A stretch of DNA of 64,000 nt from Liolophura sinensis (Eukaryota; Mollusca; Polyplacophora; Chitonida; Chitonidae), in assembly GCF_032854445.1 (NCBI RefSeq), contig NC_088305.1, positions 3,107,001-3,171,000 of the forward strand, in the 5' to 3' direction. Under the pieces are notes generated by a model, which was not told the DNA's origin, did no database searches, and saw only the letters and a list, made by a program, of their open reading frames with translations. Shown here in pieces: positions 37,969 to 48,646 of this stretch (positions within the stretch are counted from its first letter, which is position 1; the number at the start of each line of letters is the position of its first letter). The position numbers and the translations under genes were made by a program.

Positions 37969-38074
37969 GGTCTAGACTCTGAGGACACAGGGACAGTCAA
38001 GAGGCGAAACAAGACGGTGGTCACACCCAAAATGGCCATGGAGAGTTTCCGCTACTCCTTCCTCAACGCCGATG
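37969..38074 (+). CDS. RAPH1: MRL-family adaptor (lamellipodin-like), exon A
   Basis: This 106-nt exon lies between acceptor ttttcag|GG and donor GATG|gtaaga (phase 1). It encodes 35 residues that start GLDSEDTGTVKRR and end FRYSFLNAD, plus one base of the next codon. In vertebrate lamellipodin the corresponding segment follows the first talin-binding helix and runs from an LDS motif through a basic stretch to a NFSYRFS-like motif. The order and spacing agree here. MRL proteins link Ras/Rap GTPases and phosphoinositides at the membrane to Ena/VASP, profilin and talin in lamellipodia. The exon's first 18 nt are part of the 65-bp array directly upstream, which is unprecedented in my knowledge of this family. 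The upstream exon for the standard N-terminus was not found in the window. Confidence 0.8.
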
Positions 38075-38908
38075 GTAAGACTTTATAGTTTCAAGTGACA
38101 CGTTTTGCATTCACATATTTCAGGCGATACCGATTTAAATTGTTGTTGTTTTGTGGGCAGAATAAAAGTTTTTCTAATCTTGGAGCACAGTATAAAAGCA
38201 AAATGTCAAAAGCTTCTAATCTGTAGGAAATGCGGACTGTTTCAGGAAGTGTTATCTTGGTAAAGATATATTTACATGAATGGAAAATTTTGATCAAAAG
38301 ACCCTAAAAAAGTCAAGAGTAATAAGGTAGATTTTCAGTTTTGTTTTTATTCCATTTTTGGATTTTTTTTATCAACTCCCACGTAAAACACAAAATAAAG
38401 TTTGCTATGGCCTCAACAGTTTTCCTCAAAGCCCAGAGTAAGGAATACACCATCATTTCTGGTTGGCTAGTTTGAGAGGTTTATACAAATCCAGACTAAG
38501 CCTCGGATAAGCTGAATTTTGGGAAATGTGCAGTGATCCAAGCCTGATAATCAGGATTCAGGCTTTAACTCATGAAATCTTATCTCCACTGTCCACCAAT
38601 CAGTGTTGATTCTGTATCCCTTTCTAAAAGGTGTTATTTCCAAATAGAATATATAGAATCTTGTGTTGTTTTATCTCTTGGTGAAGGGATGAGCCATTTA
38701 CAGCATTGTAGTTCTTTTACATATATTCACCATGTACGTAAGCTCTTGGACTCTAATAGTTTGTAGTTTGGTCATCTTTACCTGTCAAAACTACTATTGA
38801 ATTAAAAAAATTGCAGTGACCTCACATTTTTTACTTACATAAAACTGAGCACTGCCTTATTAGTGAAAAATTCTTAATTAGCGTAATACAGTAGCAGTCA
38901 AATGTGAT

Positions 38909-39101
38909 TTATTCATTTATTTGATTGGTGTTTTACACCGTACTCAAGAATATTTCACTTACACGAGGGTGGCCAGCATTATGGTGGGAGGAAACCGGGC
39001 TCGGGAAATTCACAACCATCTACAGGTTGCTGGCAGATCTTCCTACGTACTGCCGAAGAAAAAGCCACCATGAGCTGGACTTGAACTCATGGATAAATAA
39101 C
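38909..39101 (-). mobile_element. 5'-truncated SINE in the intron, 10-bp target duplication
   Basis: The tail is at the left edge and the element breaks off after the B-box-like 'tgagctggacttgaactc'; the tRNA-like head is absent. CAAATGTGAT at 38899-38908 is repeated at 39102-39111. The last few bases before the right duplication (ggataaataac) are not SINE sequence and may be filler added at insertion. It opposes the copy at 39313 in the same intron. Confidence 0.87.
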
Positions 39102-39312
39102 CAAATGTGATAAATAACCTTGTGTTTTGCTTTTTGCACATTTTTCTTGATTCCGAGCAACCCATTATCCTTAAAAAGATATTTTGAGGTTTTTTTGCAA
39201 GGTGCAATGATATCTTACTCGGCAAATGCAAGTTTTCGCACGAAAAGTAATGTGTTGAAATATTAAGTTGAATCTAGAAGTGCACGTTTTGGGGCCAGAT
39301 TTGAATGATTTA

Positions 39313-39582
39313 GGGGCCTCCGTGGCTCAGTCGGTTAGCACGCTACAGCAGCACAATGACCCTGGAGTCTCTCACCAATGCGGTCGCTGTGAGTTCAAGT
39401 CCAGCTCATGCTGGCTTCCTCTCCGGCTGTACGTGGGAAGGCCTGTCAGCAACCTGTGGATGGTCGTGGGTTTCCCCCGGGCTCTGCCCGGTTTCCTCCC
39501 ACCATAATGCTGGCCACCGTCATATAAGTGAAATATTCTTGAGTACGGCGTAAAACATCAATCAAATAAATAAATAAATAAA
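39313..39582 (+). mobile_element. Full-length SINE, best reference copy
   Basis: All parts are intact: the head 'ggggcctccgtggctcag' with an A-box-like TGGCTCAGTCGG, the B-box-like GAGTTCAAGTCC at 39391-39402, a conserved body ('tttcccccgggctctgccc'), the 3' end 'aagtgaaatattcttgag' and an AAATA tail. TGAATGATTTA at 39302-39312 recurs at 39583-39593. The A-to-B spacing is longer than in a normal tRNA, so a tRNA search may score it poorly. It ends 80 bp before the acceptor of exon B. Confidence 0.95.
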
Positions 39583-39662
39583 TGAATGATTTACCATAAA
39601 ACAATCCTCGTGACATTCCTATCATTTGTCTTGACGTTTGTCGTGTTTTTTCATCATCTCAG

Positions 39663-40081
39663 AGCCTCAAGATGTAAATCTGGATGCCATTTTGGGTGAA
39701 TTGTGCGAACTGGAGAATCAGTTGACAACAACCCAGTCAGAACTCTCGCAGACCCTGGGCAGAAATGCCACAATCCAGCAGGTCAAGGACGACAACCGCG
39801 ATAGCGGCAATGACTTTGTGCAGGCAGAGCTCGATGCTCTGGCCGCAGAAATCCAGTCGGCCACGAAGCCTCACTTTCTGACTGTCGGTGACATCAGCTG
39901 CGATGTTGGCGAGGCCGACTCTGCGTTTTCAGACAATACGTCGTTGCCATCATCAGAATCTTTTACATCGATGGTGACAGTGTCGTCATCAGCAGACACA
40001 TCGAGTAGTGCTAGCGGGGAGACGGCGAGTACAAATAGTACCAGTACGTTGACGGCAGCTTCGCTTCAGCCGCAGTCAGAG
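39663..40081 (+). CDS. RAPH1: MRL-family adaptor (lamellipodin-like), exon B
   Basis: Acceptor catcatctcag precedes 419 nt, and donor GAG|gtaagt follows. With the G carried over from exon A this gives exactly 140 codons, ending in phase 0. Residues 4-20 read VNLDAILGELCELENQL, matching the conserved V-D-L-D-A-L-M-A-D-L-C segment of lamellipodin and RIAM, where this second N-terminal helix belongs to the talin-binding region. Then come a polar helical stretch (FVQAELDALAAEIQSA), an acidic patch, and about 50 residues dominated by Ser and Thr. The latter matches the Ser-rich linker that precedes the Ras-association domain in the family. The RA, PH and proline-rich parts should follow in later exons. 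Codon use is GC-richer than the flanks, consistent with true coding sequence. Confidence 0.85.
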
Positions 40082-40852
40082 GTAAGTTGCCTCTTTGTGA
40101 CATGTCTACCTGCTGAATACAGCTGTATCAACTGCATTTGCTCCAGTTCAAGAAAGATTCCTGAATGTTTAGGTTGAAATCCAACAGGTTGCAGCTAAAC
40201 ACACTGCTGGCACACTAATAGAGAGCCTCAAACAGGGTTAAATGTGCTTTTATGTTAAGTCTTGTATTACTGAATTTGAACATGCACATATTTCAGGATA
40301 AAAATTATACATTTTCATGAATGTTTCCGTATCATATCTTTGTCATAACGACATTGTAGGTAGCCTGGAAGACTTATATGTACATCCAGACCTTGTCTAC
40401 TTTTGCAGATATTATACGTAATGCTTTCACCACCACTCATCCCCAGGTCTATAGTTATGTGCCTTTGTTAAGATGAATTCACATATCTTTGGCATGTTGA
40501 TTGTGTCACATATTGTCACATGCCAAAACGTTATTGCACTCATCATTTTTCACTGCATTTTCATCTGGTTCTTACTGTACTCACTTTCATGTGCTTTCTC
40601 GCTTTGATATATTGATGGTTGACATTTTCTTGACAACAACAAGTAATGGAATATGATGAAAGTAAATGAATATGGAAAAAAACAAACTTGTTCTAGCCTA
40701 GATGTTAATTTATGGGAAGTAATTCCTGGTCATTATGAAAGTTGTGCACATCTTAAAGTCTGTTGGACAGATTTATTTGCTAAAATATTTCATGATAATC
40801 AAAATTTTGGTAAAGGTGGATAAAATTACCGCTAATACATAAGGAACAAGTC

Positions 40853-41006
40853 CATTATTGTCCTTGATTTTTGCATCAACTCTGTGTAGAGGATCAGTAG
40901 ATTGTACAGACATTGTGTCCTTCACTTGGCATTATTGTCCTTGATTTTTGCACCAACTCTGTGTAGAGGATCAGTAGATCGTACAGACATTGTGTCCTTC
41001 ACTTGG
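40853..41006 (+). repeat. Tandem duplication of 77 bp
   Basis: Two copies starting at 40853 and 40930, each beginning 'cattattgtccttgattt' and ending 'tgtgtccttcacttgg', differ at only two positions. Probably a recent duplication within the intron. Confidence 0.93.
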
Positions 41007-41692
41007 TCTCGTTGTAAACAGGCATTAGAAGAAACAGTAGACAAAAGTTAATTAGCCAGACTGACATGTACATGTATGACCTGTGATCAGACCAGTTTTC
41101 TCTTCATGAAAACCTGATATTGTATAACAAAATGTTTTCTTCTTGAGTCATGATCTTTGTTTATTTTTTCTTGAAGCCAACTCAGTTAATTGGGGCAGAC
41201 TTTCAAAACAAAACATTCCTGTATGAAACATATGTTTTATAACTATGCAGGTATTTACAGTGTTTAGTTCAGTGATTCAGTCAGCCCAATGTTGTACTCC
41301 CTCATTTAATCTGGAATACTTAGGGATTGCAAGTTTTCAACTTCCTGGCAAACTTCTGAAAAAAAAAAGTTTTCAGAAGTGGGGTTACAGTGTTTTACAG
41401 GGCATATGAATTCACAAACTTATATTTTACCCCAGTATGTTTCAGTCGCAATTTAATAGTGTGACATACAAAAACCTTGACGACCTTGACTCGTTGGTAC
41501 TCGTGTCAGTACACATGCACCCTTTGCATTCAGTTTAATGGTTTTCTTTCATCACATGCATAATGTGGTCTAAATACGTGTGCATAGATACATGCACATG
41601 TAGTAATCATCTAGAGTAAAATGGTGACCCCTTGTTGAACAGTTAAATGATTTCCTTACACAAAGGTTAAAAGATAACTGATAATAGTTATA

Positions 41693-41892
41693 TTTATTTA
41701 TTTATTTATTTATTTATTTATTTGATTGGTGTTTTACGCCGCAGTCAAGAATATTTTAGTTATACAACGAGGGCCAGCATTATGGTGGGAGGAAACTGGG
41801 CGAAGCCCGGCGGAAACTTACGACCATCCACAGGTTGCTGCCAGGTCTTCCCACGTATGGACAGAGAGGAAACCAGCATAAGTTGGACTTGA
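41693..41892 (-). mobile_element. 5'-truncated SINE with 13-bp target duplication
   Basis: A long TTTA tail lies at the left edge and the body reaches to about the B-box-like part ('ataagttggacttga'). GATAATAGTTATA at 41680-41692 is repeated at 41893-41905. Confidence 0.92.
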
Positions 41893-41905
41893 GATAATAG
41901 TTATA

Positions 41906-44900
41906 AGATTGTAAATGAACCAAATGATCAAGAGAACTAATTCACAGGGTGCCTTACACTTTCATGCATACATTTGTCTAGAAGAACGCCATAAAGATTC
42001 TCTTAATACTGTTAATTTCAAGGAATGAGATGCCTGTCCTGGAATCACGTACATGCACTTGGAACGCTTGTGAGATTGTGCCAATGAGAAGCAAGGAAAG
42101 AATAATATTCTAGTATATTATTCTAAAGCACACACCCATGTATATACATGTAAACCTTGCCCAAGAGATCTACAGATTCAGACACATCTTACCTGTAAGC
42201 AAATCTTGAATTTTCAACCTTACTATTGACATTAAACTTTATAAATGTTTGGAACATTCCCAAACTGATCTGTAGGAATTTCCTGATAAAATGGCCTTGC
42301 CTGTTATTGCTTGTGTCGGTGCCAATTCATTCAGACGCCCCTCGTGATAGCGTTTACGTCAGAGTCTGTAAGATACTCAACATTTGAAAGCACTCCGAGT
42401 AATTTTGCACTGTTGTTGACATTTCTCTCTAACTTGGCAGAGCCGTCTGATTGATCATACAAAATCAATGTGTATCTTGAACGTCCGCAGGGTTGATTAT
42501 TGTGTCTTTTTCATCAAATGCTTACACATGCTTTCTCATTCTTCATGAACTAGAAATGGTTTTAAAGTGGATGTAAAGAAAAATTAGTTAAAACTTTTGC
42601 ACTGTTAATGTCCCGAAGTGTACCTTTGTTAGGTTTCTAAAAGGATGTTAGCTCTTTGAACGGCAAAAAAACATAAACCCCCCCAAAAAAGGGTAGATTT
42701 AGTGTACGAGGAATAACAGGTTATCAGTCTTAGTCTTCTGTTACAAACTGTCCTACCATTGGTGACCAAGCCATTCCAATATTTCTTCAAATTATCCGTT
42801 CGATAGTCACACACTAACATAAATCTACTAAACTATCATGAGGTCAAAATTGTTTGACTCAGACGTGAGACATTCATCTTGGTTAACAACATCGATGATG
42901 AGGATGGTGATGATGATGATGATAATTATCCTGTGATATACCCATCCACTGACCTGAGTCATTTCTCTGACCCATTTTTGCAGCTCGCCCCCTGCATCTT
43001 ATTGCACAGCTATGTGCAGAGTCATTCAGGAAAATGTTGTTTTTGTGGATATTGCTTTCTGGAGATTTCCCGCTGTTGATTATTCGCTTAGTCGGTGACC
43101 AGCCGATAAGAAATATGGATTTTTTTGCCCTGTTAGCTGGCTTAAGGCAGACTGGATGGTGTCGCGGGTCATATTGATGTGGCCTGGTTCCAGAATGCCC
43201 GTATTACAGCCTGTGTCCTCAGACTGTGGGCGGCGTTGATCCTCGCTGAGGATTGCAGTCCTCGCTTCAGAGTTATCCTCATGAGGACACCGGCAAAGCT
43301 ATGACGTATACATTTGTATAATATAATGACCATACAGCATAGAGAGTGACACCAGAGCAGCGGCGAGAGTGTGATTAAACGCTTCAAATGTAGCAAATCA
43401 CGTGCCCCCAAGCATAGTCATACGTGCTAGGTCTTTTGGCAGCATGAATTTGTCTTTCATAAATACCTAATTAGGTACCTAAGTTTTGTGTCACTTGGCC
43501 CAGCTCTTTTTGCCAGTTTACATGTAATTGTAGCAGGAATATTTGGTTTCTCTTTTCTCACATGGTTAGTTCATCTAGTGATCAGTACATTCATATCTTT
43601 ACTTTTCAAAATCAAGTGCCCAGAAATGTAATTTCTTGCTTTCAGCACTACTATATCTGTCCTAAAAATTAGAAGAATTTGAATAATGATGACGTCATCT
43701 TGTATTTTAACCATGCTCATTAGTCTCAGATACGGTTTGAGTCAGACCTTAATACATACTTGTAGACGAATACCAGTCAAATGAATCAATAATTTTTTTT
43801 CACGATCGTGCAGCTGATATTCATCGCATTTCTTTGTTTTGTCAAAATCTCTTTGCATCTTTGTTCTATGCTGTCACTGCACTCCTCATTTGTCATCATC
43901 AGTCTTGCTTTTTTTTGATTATTGTTGTCTTCATTGTTTGCTTCTTAACATTTATTTGTTCACAATTCTGTGTAAATGTTTTGAGAGTTAATTCTTACTC
44001 AGTCTTGTCCACTTTCATTTATTTGGAAAGTAAAGGCTCAAGTATATTTATGCCTAGAAAGAAAACTGTTCAGTTTTTTTTTTAAAAATGAAATTGCTGT
44101 TTAAAAATTTCTAAACGTCAGATTCAGTTAAAATATACTTACAACCATTTGAGAATTTCATCTAACAATTTTGTACTCTCAGGTGTTTCTGTGATTTTTG
44201 TTCTCAAAGGTTTCTTTTTACTCTTTACAATCCTGTAAATGTTTGTTTCTATGTGCTTCATGTTCTGTTTGAACTCTAATTATTTTCTGCTTTTTTGTAA
44301 ATCTCTAAATAGTTTCATTTGTAGATGTTCTGTTTTCCACACGTTGATTACATTTGCCCATAGCAGATTACAAATGTCTTCCTGGTTTCACTGTTTTGAT
44401 TCTGTGTTGCTTTTACGTATAGACTGTGCACAGATTACATACGGATTAATTACCTTGACTATTACCAACAAGGACAAAAATCAGAATCTTTCTGGTAATA
44501 TTGGCATTAAGGCTATTATTTTATTGTATTGCCATCCCTACATCAAGCCATATTACCAATATTTTGTCACAATTATCGTCATCAAAAGAAAGATCTGCTT
44601 TCTCAAGCGGTTCATGAAGCTCGAGAAAGGAGAGGTTAAAAAAAAAAAGTGAAACAGAATGTGTATGTTTTTAGCAGTTTAAGAGCTACTCCAGTTCCAA
44701 AGATTTCTAATTTTTAAAAAAAATATTATTTGAAGGTAACTTACAAGACAGAACTGCCAAAATGGCTCGAGAAAGATTTATGCTAGATAAAAAACATTTC
44801 ATGAACACACAGTAAAATGATCAAGCATTGTCTCAAAAGAAAAGTTGCTTGAAATATTATTTCTGGTGCACTGCTGACTTGCAGGCATGTATATCCAGTA

Positions 44901-45399
44901 GGATGTCATCTTACCTCGCAAACACCTATTACTTCCAGGAGCAGTTATAATCTACCACTCAGCCATAGGAACATTTTTTAGGTCATTTAGTGCAAATGAC
45001 CTCAAAAGAAAAATGTCAGTTAATCAGTGGTTCTGTAGTGTTTGTCTTGTTAAATATGTGAACCGGTTATGTTGATTGATATGATATCAGGCAAGATCAT
45101 ACTACTGGAATTGCACCAAACATATTTGTACATGTACAAACGAGTTTGCTTCTGTGCTACATATACTTGCAAAACAGACATTGATTCTTTGTAAATTGGT
45201 TGGAATTTGGGAAAGTAAATCGCATTATCTTCATTCTTTGATGTCATTTATTCCTTCGTTTAAAACACAAAATGGCTTATTAACTGGAGTAGCTCTTCAA
45301 TTCTGTTTGTCATTCTGATCGGTGTTTGGCTCTTTGTTTATTTCCCTGCGTTTTGTGTTGTTTACCCATTCGTTACCTGTTTGTTTACTTTTCTCCCAG
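41906..45399. other. Intron sequence, no further gene recognised
   Basis: Presumed intron 3' of exon B. It includes a GATGAT tract at about 42892-42923 and a palindrome cluster at 43229-43286. Frames such as 43834-44085, 44239-44652 and 43169-43411 (minus) resemble no family I know. Confidence 0.5.
43229..43286. repeat. Cluster of short palindromes
   Basis: ATCCTCGCTGAGGAT is a perfect 6-bp-arm hairpin. Within the next 45 bases come GTCCTC and ATCCTCATGAGGAC, so the same arm appears four times in two orientations. Possible protein-binding or cruciform sequence. Confidence 0.55.
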
Positions 45400-45426
45400 G
45401 TGCATGAGCAGTTAGAGCTAGGCTAG
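45400..45426 (+). CDS. Candidate alternative last exon (weak)
   Basis: The acceptor tgtttacttttctcccag is strong. In phase 0, matching the end of exon B, the exon reads VHEQLELG and then TAG. Two AATAAA hexamers follow at 45771-45776 and 45805-45810, giving a plausible 3' UTR of about 400 nt. The product would keep only the N-terminal region of the adaptor, without RA and PH domains, and might act as a talin-binding fragment. AATAAA is frequent in AT-rich DNA, so this is a candidate only. Confidence 0.22.
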   Translation: MHEQLELG

Positions 45427-45515
45427 ACAGTGTGAGAGAGGACCTAATCCGAGAGCACCTCTCCCCAGTGAGTGGTTATGGGACATTCAGCTATACTGCA
45501 TGCTGCTGGATATGG

Positions 45516-45654
45516 CACTTTCACTTTCACTATCTATGTAGCAGTGTAGTCAGCTACACATATACATTGAGCTTTCACTTTCATCCTCTTCACCACTATT
45601 ACTTTCACTTTCATTATCATCCTACCACTTTCGTTTTTTTACTTTCACTTTCAT
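45516..45654 (-). promoter_or_regulatory. Cluster of four ISRE/PRDM1-like motifs
   Basis: ACTTTCACTTTC occurs at about 45517, 45601 and 45641, and a CTTTCACTTTC core at about 45572. On the minus strand this is GAAAGTGAAAGT, the core recognised by interferon regulatory factors and PRDM1. Spacing is irregular (56, 29 and 40 bp), so this is not a simple minisatellite. It would lie in the 3' UTR of the candidate last exon or in an intron. Confidence 0.35.
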
Positions 45655-45810
45655 CACTGTGGTATTATTATTATTATGAGCTTTTAGGCTTGAAACTTCC
45701 TGTTTTGTCATGTCTATTATTGCATGCTGTAACAATTATATATGTTTATCACTTCACTCTCGTTATTATAAATAAAGCCTGTAACATGGCGCGCTACTCA
45801 CAAGAATAAA

Positions 45811-47049
45811 CAGTGAGACACAATAGGCCAAAGATCGATCACAGCTGCATGTATCTGTTTTAATGTCACTCTAATTGATCATAGATCACAGGTGATTTGG
45901 TGTACATGACTGGAAAACCCCTTCGCATGCACTGACCAGTGAATGGGTACAACTGCTCTTAGCTAGTGCATACATGTATATACATGTACTTTGAATCAAT
46001 ATGCACGAACGTTCATATCATTCACAGTCAGTGTAAGACTTCAATAACACATGTGCATGTTTTTATACTCTACATGTTGACCCAGTTTGTAGTTGCAGAC
46101 TCAGATATGATTGATTGTGATGTCTTACTTGTGGGGTAGACATTGAAACAGAGCTGTTGTTAATTACATTTTCTTATTCTTTCGGAAAACGATTTAAAAC
46201 CAGGCCCGTGTAAGATTTAGAACATTCTGTCAGATGAAATTCCGTTGGACTTTTTAGCAAAACAAACAAACAGTGTGGTGGTTTCTATAGTCGTTCCAAT
46301 AAGGTAAAAAAAAAAAAAGGTTTTACCAAATACTCACATTTGTAAGATTTGAACCACAACATTAGGACTGTATGGCGAAAGTCTTTCCTCTACTTTATGA
46401 AGCCATACCTTTATCAGAGTCACAGCAAACTGCACAGACTCATCTCATTTTCTTGTCTAGACTCCCAGTGGGATGACAAAGGGACGTTTGACCAGACACT
46501 AACGTCAGACAGACTGATTAGCCCATGCGCATACTTAATCCTCGGTTACCTATGTGCATGGTGATATACCATACCATCATGTGTCGGGACTGGCTGACCA
46601 CAATTTGCTTACAGATAACCATCATCAGAATCATTTCCGGTGATCAGATATTTCCCTGGTTTTATATTTGATGTTAGGGTGTTTGTCTACCCTCCTGAAT
46701 CTCCCCATGGGAGGGCTAAAATATGGACCTCCATGTTGTTGATCCGGTCAGTAACCCAGGGCTCTGACAAAGCATTGCAGATTTAGAAATCAGATGTCTT
46801 ATACCTTTCAAGATGAACAGAAATATGGACTCTGATGACAACTGATAGTCTGTGTAGAATAGAGCAAGTGAAGAAAACAGCATGTGTTAAGAAAACAGCA
46901 TGTGTGAAAACATCATGCATGAAGGGAATAGCATGTGTGAAGAAAACAGCAACCTACACATTATATACAATGGCAATATACTGTACATTTATCTCTCTCT
47001 ACAATTGAACAAGAGTAATAATGTCTTCCTAACAGTCTAGTGCAACAAC
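45811..47049. other. Intron sequence, no gene recognised
   Basis: Unique sequence with a small cluster of imperfect 'aagaaaacagcatgtgt' repeats at about 46873-46950. Confidence 0.5.
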
Positions 47050-47287
47050 TGGTTGACCCGTACAGTGTAATGGCTCGGGAGGGGCGGCTTACTTGCTTTT
47101 GGTAAGGTGTCTCAGTGAAAAAGCACTAGATAAAAGAGCGGTCGAAATCTGTCCTGCGACAAGGAGGCACATTACATGCACTCTAAGGATTCCTTCATCA
47201 TCATATGATAGAAAAATTGTTAAGTACGACGTTAAACCCCAAGTACTCACTCACTCACTCAACTCACTCACTCAACTCACTCACTCT
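47050..47287 (+). mobile_element. SINE-like element with (TCAC)n tail, second family
   Basis: It has a cggcttacttgcttttgg body, then 'gttaagtacgacgttaaacc' plus ccaagtactcac, and a tail of ctcac repeats to 47287. An element ending with acgacgttaaaccccaag and TCAC repeats is familiar from molluscan genomes as a tRNA-derived SINE. The 5' boundary is uncertain and no clean target duplication was found. Confidence 0.7.
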
Positions 47288-48010
47288 TAGCAAACTGATC
47301 CTTGGAGTTACAAACACTTGGCTTAATTGAAATTTTACGTTGAATTAGTAACACATGCTGCCTGTTGATTATTAAGGCGATCTGGGATTTATATGTGTAG
47401 AAGCCAACGTATAGATTTTTATTATAAAAAAACGAGCCGCAATCATTCAAGCCCATTTACTACTTATCTGTCCTAAGTGCATAATGCCTCTCAAATCAAA
47501 CCTCATATGCACGTGCAGATATGTGTGTAATGAAAAGTATTTTAAAGAAGTACTGTATGAAGGGTTGTGAGCTTATACAGAGCGTTCCATGACATGTATA
47601 CGGCTAGTGGCTTGTCCAGACATAATTAGGCATTCAAATTAGCTTGCTTATCTATGTGAGTTGTCTCCCTTGTGAGTAGTACTATAACTAGTAACTATAA
47701 CATGTATTTAGCATGATGAAAAACCCGAAACATGAGACAACATTAAAGCATGCAGGTGTGTATCCTACGTGTACCATTCTGAATAGTCATTGTCACCAAA
47801 TACATGTGTGTTATATATCTGTAGCTTCAGTGTTAGTGGATCAGTATTCACAGCTTGGACTCCATCTTGTGCACATCATTCATAACCATGCTTATCTATT
47901 AACAGTGTAACAGAATTAATAAGCATGTTAAAAAACATTTTAAAATGTGCATTGATATTGTATGGAGGAAAAATTGACATTTCTAATAGCTTCTGATATA
48001 TTTGGTTCAT
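47288..48010. other. Intron sequence, no gene recognised
   Basis: Unique AT-rich sequence between the TCAC-tailed element and a SINE cluster. Confidence 0.5.
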
Positions 48011-48254
48011 TTATTTATTTTATTTATTTGATTGGTGTTTTATGCTTCACTCAAGAATATTTCACGCATACGACAGCGGCCAGCATTATGATGGGAGGAC
48101 CATCCACAACCATCCGCAGTTTGCTGGCAGTCCTTCCCATATATGGCAGGAGGGGAAGCCAGCACGAGGTGAAAATACAGCGACTGCATTGGTGAGAGGC
48201 TCCTGAGTCATTGTGCCGCGCTGGCATGCTAAGCCCCTCGGCCACAGAGGCCCC
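48011..48254 (-). mobile_element. Near full-length SINE with 12-bp target duplication
   Basis: Tail at the left, head at the right ('ctcggccacagaggccc'). There is an internal deletion around 48099 where the cggtttcctccc-equivalent part is missing. TATTTGGTTCAT at 47999-48010 recurs at 48255-48266. Confidence 0.9.
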
Positions 48255-48347
48255 TATTTGGTTCATAAGGGTCTCAATGTTAAAACTGTGACAAATGGAA
48301 ATCTAGACATATTGATAACATGGGTATTGATGTACACTGTAATACGA

Positions 48348-48454
48348 GGGTTCCCCTGGGCTTTGCACGGTTTCCTCCCACAGTAATGCTGGCCGCCATC
48401 CTATAAGTGAAACATTTTTTAGTACGGCATAAAACTCCAATCAAATAAATAAAT
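48348..48454 (+). mobile_element. 5'-truncated SINE
   Basis: Only the 3' half is present, from 'gttcccctgggctttgc' to the AAATA tail. Confidence 0.85.
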
Positions 48455-48495
48455 CAAAACATAGATACATAATATGTTTTCTATATAAATTAGAG

Positions 48496-48636
48496 ATTGG
48501 GGGAAGATATTTCAGCAGCCTGCAAATAGTCGTGGGTTGTCGCCAGGCTCTGCCCGGTTTCTTCCCATCATAATGCTGGCCGCCTTTGTATAAGTGAAAT
48601 ATTCTTGAGTACTGTGTAAAACATCGATCAAATAAA
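48496..48636 (+). mobile_element. 5'-truncated SINE with 10-bp target duplication
   Basis: It runs from 'gggaagat...cagcagcctgc' to 'gatcaaataaa'. TAAATTAGAG at 48486-48495 is repeated at 48637-48646. Third copy within 650 bp. Confidence 0.9.
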
Positions 48637-48646
48637 TAAATTAGAG

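Noticed and set aside
39313-39402. A tRNA gene in the SINE head
   Set aside because: A- and B-box-like parts belong to the SINE; spacing is too long and no cloverleaf with a clear anticodon arm could be drawn.
45428-45809. Frame with LDSVREDLIREHLSP near 45430-45480 as a further exon
   Set aside because: The acceptor needed would give an incoming phase that does not match exon B, and the rest of the frame is low-complexity.
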